Shown one piece after another: positions 53,862 to 62,506 of a stretch of 64,000 bases of DNA (position 1 is its first letter; each line of letters opens with the position of its first letter). The notes under the pieces were generated by a model. That model saw only the letters and a program-made list of their open reading frames with translations. It had not been told where the DNA came from and did not search any database. The translations under genes were made by a program, and so were the position numbers. The stretch is taken from the NCBI RefSeq assembly GCF_022899355.1, contig NZ_JALJCK010000008.1, forward strand, positions 62,001-126,000. Reading direction: 5' to 3'. This DNA comes from Shinella yambaruensis. GTDB taxonomy: Bacteria > Pseudomonadota > Alphaproteobacteria > Rhizobiales > Rhizobiaceae.

Positions 53862-54849
53862 GGTCGTGCTTGAAAACGTCACGAAACGCTTCGGCGGCAC
53901 CGTCGCGCTCGACAACGTCTCGCTGACGGTGCCGGACGGCTCCTTCGTCGTGCTGCTCGGCCCGACAGGCGCGGGCAAGACGACGGTGCTGCGCATGGTC
54001 TCCGGCCTCGACGCGCCCGACGGCGGCGAGGTCTTCATCGGCGGCCGGCCGATGAAGGGCCTGTCGCCGGCCGAGCGCAATGTCGCCATGGTCTTCCAGC
54101 AATATTCGCTCTATCCGCACCTCACCGTCCGCCAGAATCTGGAGTTCCCCCTGAAATCCCCGCTCCTGAAGACGCCGAAGGCGGCGATCGACCGGAAGGT
54201 CCAGGAGGTCGCGGAGGTGCTGCAGATCGCCCACAAGCTGGAGAACAAGGCGACGGCGCTTTCGGGCGGCGAGATGCAACGCGTCTCCATCGGCCGCGCG
54301 CTGGTGCGCAATCCCGAGATCTTCCTGATGGACGAGCCGCTGAGCTCGCTCGACGCGAAGCTCCGGGCGGACCTGCGCATCGAATTGAAGCGCATCCAGG
54401 CGAAATCCGGCGCGACGCTGCTCTACGTCACCCACGACCAGATCGAGGCGATGACCATGGCGACCCATGTCGGCGTGCTCAATGAGGGCAAACTGGTGCA
54501 GTTCGGCTCGCCGCGCGAAGTCTACGAAGAGCCCGTCAGCGTCTATGCCGCGACCCGCCTCGGCCAGCCGCGCATCAACGTGCTGCCGGCCGACCTCTTC
54601 GCCGGCGCGCCGGCGGGGGCGAAAAGCATCGGCCTTCGCCCGGAGCACATCGCGCAAGGGGAGGGGGAGGAGGCGCTGGTCAAGCGCGTCGAGCATCTCG
54701 GCGACCAGACGCGCCTGCACCTTTCCTTCAAGCGGCACGACCTCATCACCGTCACCGACGCCCACACGCCGCTGAAAGGCGGCGAGACCATCCGCATCCA
54801 ACCGTCGCGGCCGCTCTATTTCGACGCGGCCGGCATGCGTTTAGCCTGA
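53854..54849 (+). CDS. ABC transporter ATP-binding protein 2 (MalK-like)
   Basis: 331 residues. Walker A GPTGAGKTT, Q-loop VFQQYSLYP, signature LSGGEMQR, FLMDEPLSSLD, VTHDQIE. Shorter C-terminal domain than ATPase 1. Both ATPases keep all catalytic motifs, so neither looks degenerate. Confidence 0.92.
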   Translation: MAEVVLENVTKRFGGTVALDNVSLTVPDGSFVVLLGPTGAGKTTVLRMVSGLDAPDGGEVFIGGRPMKGLSPAERNVAMVFQQYSLYPHLTVRQNLEFPLKSPLLKTPKAAIDRKVQEVAEVLQIAHKLENKATALSGGEMQRVSIGRALVRNPEIFLMDEPLSSLDAKLRADLRIELKRIQAKSGATLLYVTHDQIEAMTMATHVGVLNEGKLVQFGSPREVYEEPVSVYAATRLGQPRINVLPADLFAGAPAGAKSIGLRPEHIAQGEGEEALVKRVEHLGDQTRLHLSFKRHDLITVTDAHTPLKGGETIRIQPSRPLYFDAAGMRLA

Positions 54850-54862
54850 GGAGAGAACAACC

Positions 54863-56482
54863 ATGGCGCAATTCATCAACAAGCGCGAAGACGTCGTCAC
54901 CGAGGCGATCGACGGAGTGCTCGCCCTTTCGGGCGGCGCGCTGACCCGGCTCGACGGCTATCCGCATATCCGCGTCGTCAAGCGCAGCGACTGGGACAAG
55001 TCGAAGGTGGCGCTCGTCTCCGGCGGCGGCTCCGGCCATGAGCCCGCCCATGTCGGCTTCGTCGGCAAGGGCATGCTGACCGCCGCCGTCTGCGGCGACG
55101 TTTTCGCCTCGCCGAGCGTCGATGCCGTGCTCGCCGGCATCCTCGCGGTGACCGGTCCTGCCGGATGTCTCCTCATCGTCAAGAACTATACCGGCGACCG
55201 CCTCAATTTCGGCCTCGCCGCCGAGCGGGCGCGTGCCTTCGGCCTCAATGTCTCGATGGTCATCGTCGGTGACGACATCGCCCTGCCCGACCTGCCGCAG
55301 GCCCGCGGCGTCGCCGGCACGCTCTTCGTACACAAGATCGCCGGCGCGCTCGCCGAACGGGGAGCCGACCTCGACACGGTCACGGCGGCCGCCAGGAACG
55401 TCATCGCCGGCACGCGCTCCATCGGCATGTCGCTCGACACCTGCCGCGTGCCCGGCTCGCCGAAGGAGGACCGCATTCCCGAGGGCAAGGCCGAGCTCGG
55501 CCTCGGCATCCATGGCGAGGCGGGTGTCGAGCAGATCGACTTCGCCGGCGCGCGCGCCTCGGTCGCCACCATGGTCGAGCGGCTCGCCGCCGTCATGGGC
55601 GAGGGACCGCATGTCGCGCTGATCAACAATCTCGGCGGCGCGTCCGTCTTGGAAATGTCGGTGCTCGCCCATGACCTGCTCGGTTCCTCGGTTGGCGCGC
55701 GGATCACCCATGCCATCGGCCCCGCGCCGCTGATGACCTCGCTCGACATGCAGGGCCTTTCCATCTCCGTCTTCCCCGCCGACGCGGCCGAGCTGGAGCT
55801 CCTGAAAACCCCCGTGCCGATCGCCGCCTGGCCCGGCGTCTCGGAAGTCCGGCCGATCGCGGTCGCGGCCCTGCCGGACGGCCTGACGCCGATCACGCCG
55901 ATGCCCTCGAACCACGAGGCGACCCGTGCCTTCGTCATCAACTGCTGCAACGTGCTGATCGCCGCCGAACAGGACCTCAACGCGCTCGATGCCAAATCCG
56001 GCGACGGCGACACCGGCTCGACGCTGGCGGGCGCCGCCCGCGCGCTGATCAACGCCATCGACCGCCTGCCGCTCTCCGACCACACGCAGCTCCTGCGCGC
56101 CATCGGCCAGGAGCTGAGCCAGACGATGGGCGGCTCCTCCGGCGTGCTGCTCGCCATCTTCTTCGCCGCCGCCGGCGACGGCGCCTCCAGCGGCCTGCCG
56201 ATGCGCGAGGCCCTGCGTGCCGGTCTCGCCCGCATGCAGGAGATCGGCGGCGCCAGCATCGGCGACCGCACCATGGTGGACGCCCTCTCCCCCGCCCTCG
56301 AAGCGCTCGGTGAGAGCGTGGCGGCAGCCGCCGGCGCGGCCCGCGAGGGCGCGAACTTCACCGCGACGCTGACGCGCGCGAAGGCGGGGCGGGCGGCCTA
56401 TATCAACGCGAAGCAGCTTGAGGGACATGTCGATCCCGGCGCGGAGGCGGTCGCCCGGCTGTTCGAGCATCTGGCGGCTTGA
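54863..56482 (+). CDS. Fused DhaK-DhaL dihydroxyacetone-type kinase
   Basis: 539 residues. N-terminal DhaK domain (to about residue 330): GGGSGHEPAHVGFVGKGML, and GLGIHGEAGVEQ with the His that binds the ketose carbonyl covalently. C-terminal DhaL domain: KSGDGDTGSTL (Mg/ATP aspartates) and GGSSGVLLAIFF. The fused layout means ATP, not PEP-phosphotransferase, is the phosphate donor. Substrates in the family include dihydroxyacetone, glyceraldehyde and erythrulose. Last gene of the transporter operon, so it likely phosphorylates the imported sugar. No isomerase or aldolase gene is nearby. Confidence 0.93.
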   Translation: MAQFINKREDVVTEAIDGVLALSGGALTRLDGYPHIRVVKRSDWDKSKVALVSGGGSGHEPAHVGFVGKGMLTAAVCGDVFASPSVDAVLAGILAVTGPAGCLLIVKNYTGDRLNFGLAAERARAFGLNVSMVIVGDDIALPDLPQARGVAGTLFVHKIAGALAERGADLDTVTAAARNVIAGTRSIGMSLDTCRVPGSPKEDRIPEGKAELGLGIHGEAGVEQIDFAGARASVATMVERLAAVMGEGPHVALINNLGGASVLEMSVLAHDLLGSSVGARITHAIGPAPLMTSLDMQGLSISVFPADAAELELLKTPVPIAAWPGVSEVRPIAVAALPDGLTPITPMPSNHEATRAFVINCCNVLIAAEQDLNALDAKSGDGDTGSTLAGAARALINAIDRLPLSDHTQLLRAIGQELSQTMGGSSGVLLAIFFAAAGDGASSGLPMREALRAGLARMQEIGGASIGDRTMVDALSPALEALGESVAAAAGAAREGANFTATLTRAKAGRAAYINAKQLEGHVDPGAEAVARLFEHLAA

Positions 56483-56499
56483 GGGGCGTCGAAAAAATC

Positions 56500-56540
56500 A
56501 AGGCTGGGGCGGCGATGGTGCCGCTCCGGCCTTTTCGTTT
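56500..56540 (+). terminator. Intrinsic terminator after the DhaK-DhaL gene
   Basis: 14-bp stem (arms 56500-56513 and 56520-56533, two G-T pairs) with loop GATGGT, followed by TTCGTTT. Marks the operon end. Confidence 0.8.
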
Positions 56541-56550
56541 GCGGTGAAGA

Positions 56551-56800
56551 CCCCCTCTGCCTGCCGGCATCTCCGCTTGAGGGCAGGCGAGTTGCATATG
56601 GAATGAGGCGACGCGTCTTGCCCCTTCTCCCCCGCGGGGAGAAGGTCGCGGCAGCGGGATGAGGGGGTGGCGCAGATGTCGGACGGTGTGCAAGCCCCCT
56701 CATCCGGCCCTTCGGGCCACCTTCTCCCCGCGGGGGAGAAGGGGAAAGCAGCAGCGTGCTGCCATATGCAATTCGCCTGCCCTTGTGGGCAGGGGCCTTC
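56551..56800. repeat. Composite palindrome: A remnant, outer arms and B copy 4
   Basis: An A-type left arm begins near 56551. Outer 21-bp arms (56581-56601 and 56762-56782, one mismatch, containing TTGCATATGG) enclose a B element at 56621-56744 (124 bp). It fills the 56483-56804 gap between the convergent kinase and RND genes. The nesting implies a mobile or expanding history. Confidence 0.75.
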
Positions 56801-56804
56801 CGCT

Positions 56805-59800
56805 TTACACCGCCTGCGTCTCTCCCTCCATCGTCGACTTGCCATGCTGCACCAGCGGGCGGTTGCCCGCCAAACGCCGCAGCAGCACATAGAAGACCGG
56901 CGTCATGAAGATGCCGAAGAAGGTGACGCCGATCATGCCGGAGAAGACGGCAAGGCCCATGGCGGCGCGCATTTCCGCGCCCGCGCCCGTGGACAGGACC
57001 AGCGGCACGACGCCCATGATGAAGGCCATCGAGGTCATCAGGATCGGGCGCAGGCGCAGGCGGCTCGCCTCTATCGCGGCCTTGATCGGCGTCCTGCCCT
57101 CGAACTCCAGCTCGCGCGCGAATTCGACGATCAGGATGGCGTTCTTCGCCGACAGGCCCACCAGCACCACGAGGCCGATCTGGGTGAAGACGTTGTTGTC
57201 GCCGCCCGTGTACCAGACCCCGGCGAGCGCGGCGAGCACGCCCATCGGCACGATCAGGATGATGGCGATCGGCAGCGTCAGGCTTTCATATTGCGCGGCG
57301 AGCACCAGGTAGACCAGCAGCAGCGCCAGCGGGAAGACGACGATGCTCGAATTGCCGGCGAGGATCTGCTGGTAGGTGAGGTCCGTCCACTCGAAGTCGA
57401 TGCCGGGAGGCAGCGTCTCGGCCGCGATCTTCTCGACGGCTTCCTGCGCCTGGCCGGAGGAGAAGCCGGGGGCCGGGCCGCCGTTGATGTCGGCGGCGAG
57501 GAAGCCGTTGTAGCGCGTGGTGCGCTCCGGCCCGGTCGTCGCGTCCACCTTGAGGAGGGCGGCGAGCGGGATCATCTCGCCCGTCTGCGAGCGCACTTTC
57601 AACTGGCCGATATCCTCCGGCTTGGCGCGGAAGGCGGAGTCCGCCTGGACGCGCACGGAGTAGGTGCGGCCGAACGCGTTGAAGTCGTTGACGTAGAGCG
57701 AGCCGAGATAGATCTGCAGCGTCTCGAACACGTCGGTCACGCGCACGCCGAGCTGCTGGGCCTTGGAGCGGTCGAGGTCGGCGTAGAGCTGCGGCACGTT
57801 GATCTGGAAGCTGGAGAACAGGCCCGCCAGCTCCGGCGTCTGGTAGGCTTTCGCCAGGAACGCCTGCGTCGCCTCGTTGAGCGGCCCGTAGCCGAGGCCG
57901 GCGCGGTCCTCGATCTGCAGCTTGAAGCCGCCCGTCGTGCCGAGGCCGTTGACCGGCGGCGGCGGGAACATGGCGATGAAGGCATCCTGGATGGCGCCGA
58001 ACTTCTGGTTCAGCTGCATGGCGATCGCCCCGCCGGAAAGCTCCGGCGTCGTGCGCTCCTCGAAGGGGGCGAGCGAGGCGAAGACGATGCCGGAATTCGA
58101 GCCGATGGTGAAGCCGTTGATCGACAGGCCCGGGAAGGCGATGGCATGCTCGACGCCCGGCTGCTCCAGCGCGATCTCGCTCATCTTCTTGATGACCTCT
58201 TCCGTGCGGTCGAGCGTCGCGCCGTCCGGAAGCTGGGCGAAGCCGATGAGGTACTGCTTGTCCTGCGCCGGCACGAAGCCGCCCGGCACGGCGTTGAACA
58301 CCGCATAGGTCGCGCCGACGAGGGCGAGATAGACCGCCATCACCAGGGACTTGCGCGTGACGAGCCCGCCGACGCTGCGGCCGTAGCCGTTGCCGGCGGC
58401 GCTGAAGGCGCGGTTGAAGCCGCGGAAGAACCAGCCGAACAGGCCGTCCATCACGCGCGTCAGCCAATCCTTCGGCGCATGGTGGTCCTTCAGGAGAAGG
58501 GCGGCGAGCGCCGGGGAGAGCGTCAGCGAGTTGATGGCGGAGATGACCGTCGAGATCGCTATGGTGAGCGCGAACTGGCGGTAGAACTGGCCGGAGAGGC
58601 CGCTGATGAAGGCGAGCGGCACGAAGACGGCGACGAGCACCAGCGCGATGGCGATAATCGGGCCTGACACTTCGCGCATCGCCCGGTAGGTCGCTTCGCG
58701 CGGGGACAGGCCGTTCTCGATGTTGCGCTCGACGTTCTCGACGACGACGATGGCATCGTCCACCACGATGCCGATGGCGAGCACGAGGCCGAAGAGCGTC
58801 AGCGCGTTCACCGAGAAGCCGAAGGCATACATCACGGCGAAGGTGCCGATGATGGAGACCGGGACGGCGAGCAGCGGGATGATCGAGGCGCGCCAGGTCT
58901 GGAGGAAGATGATGACGACGAGCACGACGAGCGCCACGGCCTCGAGCAGCGTATCGACGACCTTGTCGATCGAGGCGCGCACGAATTCCGTCGTGTCGTA
59001 GACGATCTCGTATTTCACGCCCTCGGGCATGGCGATCTGGAGCTGGTCCATCGTGGCGCGGACATTGTCGGCGATCTCGATGGCGTTGGAGCCCGGCGCC
59101 TGGAGCACGGCGACGGCGACGGCCGGCTCGCCGTCGAGCAGCGAGCGCAGCGAATAGTCGGCCGCGCCCATCTCGATGCGGGCGACGTCGCGCAGGCGGG
59201 TGATCTGGCCCTCGGCGCCGGTCTTGACGATGATGTTGCCGAATTCCTCCGGCGTGCGCAGGCGCCCCTGCGCATTGACGTTGAGCTGGAGGTTGACGTC
59301 GTTGGCGGTGGGCGAGGCGCCGATGATGCCGGCGGCGGCCTGCACGTTCTGCTCGCGGATGGCGTTGGAAATGTCGCTGGCGGCGAGCGCATGCTCCGCC
59401 GCCTTCTGCGGATCGATCCAGACACGCATCGCATAGTCGCCCGCGCCAAAAACCTGGACCTGGCCGACGCCCTCGATGCGGGCGAGGCGGTCCTTGATGT
59501 TCAGCGTGGCGTAGTTGCGCAGATAGGTGATGTCGTAGCGGTCGGTCTTCGAGACGAGGTTCACCACCATGATGAAGTCCGGCGAGCTCTTGACCGTGGT
59601 GACGCCGAGCGCGCGCACTTCGGCCGGCAGGCGGGGTTCGGCCTGCGACACGCGGTTCTGCACGAGCTGCTGGGCCTTGTCCGGATCGGTGCCGAGCTTG
59701 AAGGTGACCGTCAGCGTCAGGACGCCGTCGGAGGTCGCCTGGCTGTTCATGTAGAGCATGTCCTCGACGCCGTTGATCTGCTCTTCGAGCGGCGTCGCGA

Positions 59801-59987
59801 CGGTTTCGGAAATGACGACCGGGTTTGCGCCGGGATAGGTGGCGCGCACGACGATCGAGGGCGGCACGACCTCCGGATATTCGGAGATCGGCAGGGCGCG
59901 CATGCCGATCAGGCCGGCGACGACGATGAGGATCGACAGCACCCCGGCGAAGACCGGGCGGTCGATGAAGAAACGGGAGATGTTCAT
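56805..59987 (-). CDS. RND efflux pump, inner-membrane transporter (HAE1/AcrB-like)
   Basis: 1060 residues from ATG 59987 (MNISRFFIDRPVFAGVLSIL), normal for AcrB/MexF-type pumps. Twelve helices with two large periplasmic loops. The proton-relay DD lies in IGIVVDDAIVVVENVERN; FAQLPDGATLDRTEEV and the second half motif GLSAKNAILIVEFAREL are visible. Exports hydrophobic or amphiphilic compounds with the adaptor at 60307. No outer-membrane channel gene lies in the window, so a shared channel must be used. Confidence 0.95.
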   Translation of the reverse strand: MNISRFFIDRPVFAGVLSILIVVAGLIGMRALPISEYPEVVPPSIVVRATYPGANPVVISETVATPLEEQINGVEDMLYMNSQATSDGVLTLTVTFKLGTDPDKAQQLVQNRVSQAEPRLPAEVRALGVTTVKSSPDFIMVVNLVSKTDRYDITYLRNYATLNIKDRLARIEGVGQVQVFGAGDYAMRVWIDPQKAAEHALAASDISNAIREQNVQAAAGIIGASPTANDVNLQLNVNAQGRLRTPEEFGNIIVKTGAEGQITRLRDVARIEMGAADYSLRSLLDGEPAVAVAVLQAPGSNAIEIADNVRATMDQLQIAMPEGVKYEIVYDTTEFVRASIDKVVDTLLEAVALVVLVVIIFLQTWRASIIPLLAVPVSIIGTFAVMYAFGFSVNALTLFGLVLAIGIVVDDAIVVVENVERNIENGLSPREATYRAMREVSGPIIAIALVLVAVFVPLAFISGLSGQFYRQFALTIAISTVISAINSLTLSPALAALLLKDHHAPKDWLTRVMDGLFGWFFRGFNRAFSAAGNGYGRSVGGLVTRKSLVMAVYLALVGATYAVFNAVPGGFVPAQDKQYLIGFAQLPDGATLDRTEEVIKKMSEIALEQPGVEHAIAFPGLSINGFTIGSNSGIVFASLAPFEERTTPELSGGAIAMQLNQKFGAIQDAFIAMFPPPPVNGLGTTGGFKLQIEDRAGLGYGPLNEATQAFLAKAYQTPELAGLFSSFQINVPQLYADLDRSKAQQLGVRVTDVFETLQIYLGSLYVNDFNAFGRTYSVRVQADSAFRAKPEDIGQLKVRSQTGEMIPLAALLKVDATTGPERTTRYNGFLAADINGGPAPGFSSGQAQEAVEKIAAETLPPGIDFEWTDLTYQQILAGNSSIVVFPLALLLVYLVLAAQYESLTLPIAIILIVPMGVLAALAGVWYTGGDNNVFTQIGLVVLVGLSAKNAILIVEFARELEFEGRTPIKAAIEASRLRLRPILMTSMAFIMGVVPLVLSTGAGAEMRAAMGLAVFSGMIGVTFFGIFMTPVFYVLLRRLAGNRPLVQHGKSTMEGETQAV

Positions 59988-60098
59988 GGCAATACCCCTC
60001 TCCAGGGACGAACGGACCCATCCGGCGGGCGATGCGCCGCCGGCGGGCATGGGATTGTTGGTATTGGCGGCCTCTAATCTTGGCCGTTTGCCGTAGCA

Positions 60099-60251
60099 CC
60101 CCCCTCTGGCCTGCCGGCCATCTCCCCCTCAAGGGGGGAGATCGGATGGAGCAGCCTCTCGCCCATCTCCGACGTCGCGGATTGAGCGGGGTTCTTGCCT
60201 CCTGCCAATCTCCCCCCTTGAGGGGGAGATGGCCGGCAGGCCAGAGGGGGG
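60099..60251. repeat. Palindromic repeat family A, copy 3 (153 bp)
   Basis: Exactly the length of copies 1 and 2; arms vary slightly (GGCCTGCCGGCC in place of GCCCTGCCGGGC, changed on both sides so pairing is kept). Lies in the 319-bp gap between adaptor and pump genes (59988-60306), which holds no other feature I can support. Confidence 0.88.
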
Positions 60252-60306
60252 TGTCATGGCACCGTTGGAATAATGCTTGTGAGACGCCGCGGCTGCGGCG
60301 GCCCGC

Positions 60307-61497
60307 CTACTTCGCCGAAGCGACGTTCTCCTGCACCTGCGGGTCGACGACGACGCCGGGGCGGATGCGCTGCAGGCCGTTGACGACGATGCGGTCGCCG
60401 CCGGAAAGGCCGCTTTCGACGACACGCTCGTTGCCGGACAGGCTGCCGAGCACGACCGGCCGGTAGGCGACCTTGTTGTCCTTGTCGACGACGAAGACGA
60501 ACTTCTTGTCCTGGTCGGTACCGATCGCCTTCTCGCTGACGAGGATCTTGCTCTCGGCCTTCGGCTCGCCCATGCGGATGCGCACGAACTGGCCGGGGAT
60601 CAGCCTGCCGCCGGGATTGTCGAAGACGGCGCGCACGGTGATCGTGCCGCTCGCCGCGTCCACCTCGTTGCCGATGAGCTGGAGCTTGCCGCGGATCGGC
60701 GTGCCCTCGTCGGCGAGCGTGCCCACCTCGACGGGGATCTGGTCGATCGGCGGCAGCGCGTCCGTGGAGGCCGGCAGGGCGGCAAGGGCTCTCGCGACCG
60801 TCTCCTCGCTGACATTGAAGCCGGCATAGATCGGGTCGACCGAGACGAGCGTCGTCAGCGCCGGCGAGGTCGAGCCGGCGGCGACGAGGTTGCCGGTGGT
60901 GATCTCCACCTTGCCGACGCGGCCGGAAACCGGCGCGCGCACTTCCGTATAGCCGAGCTCCAGCTTGGCGGCGTGCAGCGTGGCCTCGGCCGTCTTCAGC
61001 GCGGCGCGGGCCTCGGCCAGCGCGTTCTGGCGCGTGTCCACCTCGCTTTGCGAGATGCTGTTGCTCCTGGCGAGGCGCTGGCCGCGCTCAAGCTCGGTCG
61101 TGGCGAGCTTGACCCGGGCCTCGGCCGAGGCGTACTGGCCTTCCGCCTGCGTCACCGCGGTCCTGAAGGGCTCCTGGTCGATGGTGAAGAGCAGATCGCC
61201 CGCCTTCACCAGCGCGCCCTCGCGGAAGTTCACCGCCTCGATGGCGCCGGCGACGCGCGAGCGGATCTGCACGCGGTCGATCGCCTCCAGGCGGCCGGAA
61301 AATTCCTGCCAGGTCACCACGTCGCGGTTTTCCACGACCGCGACCGTCACCGGAACGGCGGGCACTTCCGCCGTCACGGTGGCTTCGGCCTGGGCGACAT
61401 TGCCCGGCAGTTGGAAATAGAGGGCTGCGGCGGAAAAGGACACAGCCAGTCCCAGGCCGGCGCCCGTCAGGGCCCAGCGTTTGCGCTTCGACGTCAT
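60307..61497 (-). CDS. RND periplasmic adaptor (membrane-fusion protein)
   Basis: 396 residues. N-terminal membrane anchor/signal (RWALTGAGLGLAVSFSAAALYF). Lipoyl halves flank an alpha-hairpin (VQIRSRVAGAIEAVNFREGALVKAGDLLFTID; GYTEVRAPVSGRVGKVEITTGNLV), then beta-barrel and membrane-proximal domains. HlyD/AcrA family. Bridges the pump to an outer-membrane channel. 46 bp downstream of the alpha/beta-hydrolase-like gene. Confidence 0.93.
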   Translation of the reverse strand: MTSKRKRWALTGAGLGLAVSFSAAALYFQLPGNVAQAEATVTAEVPAVPVTVAVVENRDVVTWQEFSGRLEAIDRVQIRSRVAGAIEAVNFREGALVKAGDLLFTIDQEPFRTAVTQAEGQYASAEARVKLATTELERGQRLARSNSISQSEVDTRQNALAEARAALKTAEATLHAAKLELGYTEVRAPVSGRVGKVEITTGNLVAAGSTSPALTTLVSVDPIYAGFNVSEETVARALAALPASTDALPPIDQIPVEVGTLADEGTPIRGKLQLIGNEVDAASGTITVRAVFDNPGGRLIPGQFVRIRMGEPKAESKILVSEKAIGTDQDKKFVFVVDKDNKVAYRPVVLGSLSGNERVVESGLSGGDRIVVNGLQRIRPGVVVDPQVQENVASAK

Positions 61498-61543
61498 TTT
61501 CTCGTTCTCCTTGCGGCCCCCTGGGCCGCGGGTTCAAATTAAA

Positions 61544-62365
61544 TTAGTGAATGCTTATATCCTGAACAAAACCCGAAAACTGGCGGCCGACCTCCTCTTG
61601 CCAGGGGGAGGGCCGGTTGGGAGACCAGCCGGGGGTTTCGCCTTCGCTCCCGCCGTAAATCTCCGGCCAGCCTGCTCCGGCGGGAAGCACATGCTGGCGA
61701 ACTTTCACGCCGGCCGCCCTGAGGCAGTCGGCGTAACCGAGGGCTTCGTCGCGCAGCGGATCGTCCTCTGCCGACATGACGAGGGCGGGTGCGACGCCTG
61801 CAAGCCGCGAACAGAGGCAGGGCGCCGCATAGGGATGGCAGACGCCGCCGCTGAGATAGTGGCTCCAGCCGTCCGCCCAGCGCTGGCGCATGCCGAGCGC
61901 CTCGGACTCGCGAAAGGAGGCGGTGCCCATGAAGGGATCGAGCAGCGGCGAGAACAGCACCTGGCCGTCCAGCTCGTTGGCGAAATGGTCGCGGGCCTTC
62001 AGCGCGACGCCGGCGGCGATGTTGCCGCCGGCCTCCTCGCCGCCGATGATGAGCGGCGACTTGCGGTCGCCGAGGCCGGCGCGCTTCTTGGCGAGATAGG
62101 AAAACATGGAAAAGCCGACTTCGAGCGGCTTGGGAAAGACGCCGCCGCCCGGCGCGCCATAATCCAGCACCGCGACGATGGCGCCCGTGGAGGCGATGGC
62201 CTCGGCGACGGGGGAGGGGCGAAGGCCCTCTTCCAGGAACGCGCCGCCATGGAAGTAGAGGAGGATCGGCGCGCCCTTGGCGAACTCCGCTCCCTGATAG
62301 ACGCGCGCGGACACGGGGCCGATGGCCACCTTGTCGAACGTCATATCCTTGATCTCTACCGACAT
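61544..62365 (-). CDS. Alpha/beta-hydrolase-fold protein lacking the catalytic Ser and His
   Basis: 273 residues from ATG 62365. It keeps the hormone-sensitive-lipase oxyanion motif HGGAF (about 39-43), but the nucleophile elbow is GEEAGGN (about 109-115) where active members have GDSAGGN, so Ser is Glu111. The C-terminal His position reads PAGAGWPE. The acid loop SAEDDPLRDEA remains. I checked the codons: GAG GAG, not a Ser codon. It is therefore a likely pseudo-enzyme, perhaps a ligand-binding or chaperone role with the efflux pump. Divergent from the LysR gene. Confidence 0.82.
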   Translation of the reverse strand: MSVEIKDMTFDKVAIGPVSARVYQGAEFAKGAPILLYFHGGAFLEEGLRPSPVAEAIASTGAIVAVLDYGAPGGGVFPKPLEVGFSMFSYLAKKRAGLGDRKSPLIIGGEEAGGNIAAGVALKARDHFANELDGQVLFSPLLDPFMGTASFRESEALGMRQRWADGWSHYLSGGVCHPYAAPCLCSRLAGVAPALVMSAEDDPLRDEALGYADCLRAAGVKVRQHVLPAGAGWPEIYGGSEGETPGWSPNRPSPWQEEVGRQFSGFVQDISIH

Positions 62366-62410
62366 TGCCGTGTCCTCGGGCCCCCTGGAATTAGGATGGG
62401 GCCTCACCAT

Positions 62411-62439
62411 TTATATCGTGCCTGATCTCTGCGATATAA
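62411..62439. promoter_or_regulatory. Probable LysR binding site between hydrolase and LysR genes
   Basis: TTATATCG (62411-62418) and CGATATAA (62432-62439), perfect 8-bp arms with a 13-bp spacer, in the gap between divergent genes. Size and symmetry fit a LysR recognition site. Confidence 0.65.
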
Positions 62440-62506
62440 GTGCGCTAAAATTGACTTCACTATCCAGATTTTCGAACAATAGCAGCTTCCAACGTGGGAA
62501 TGTTCC

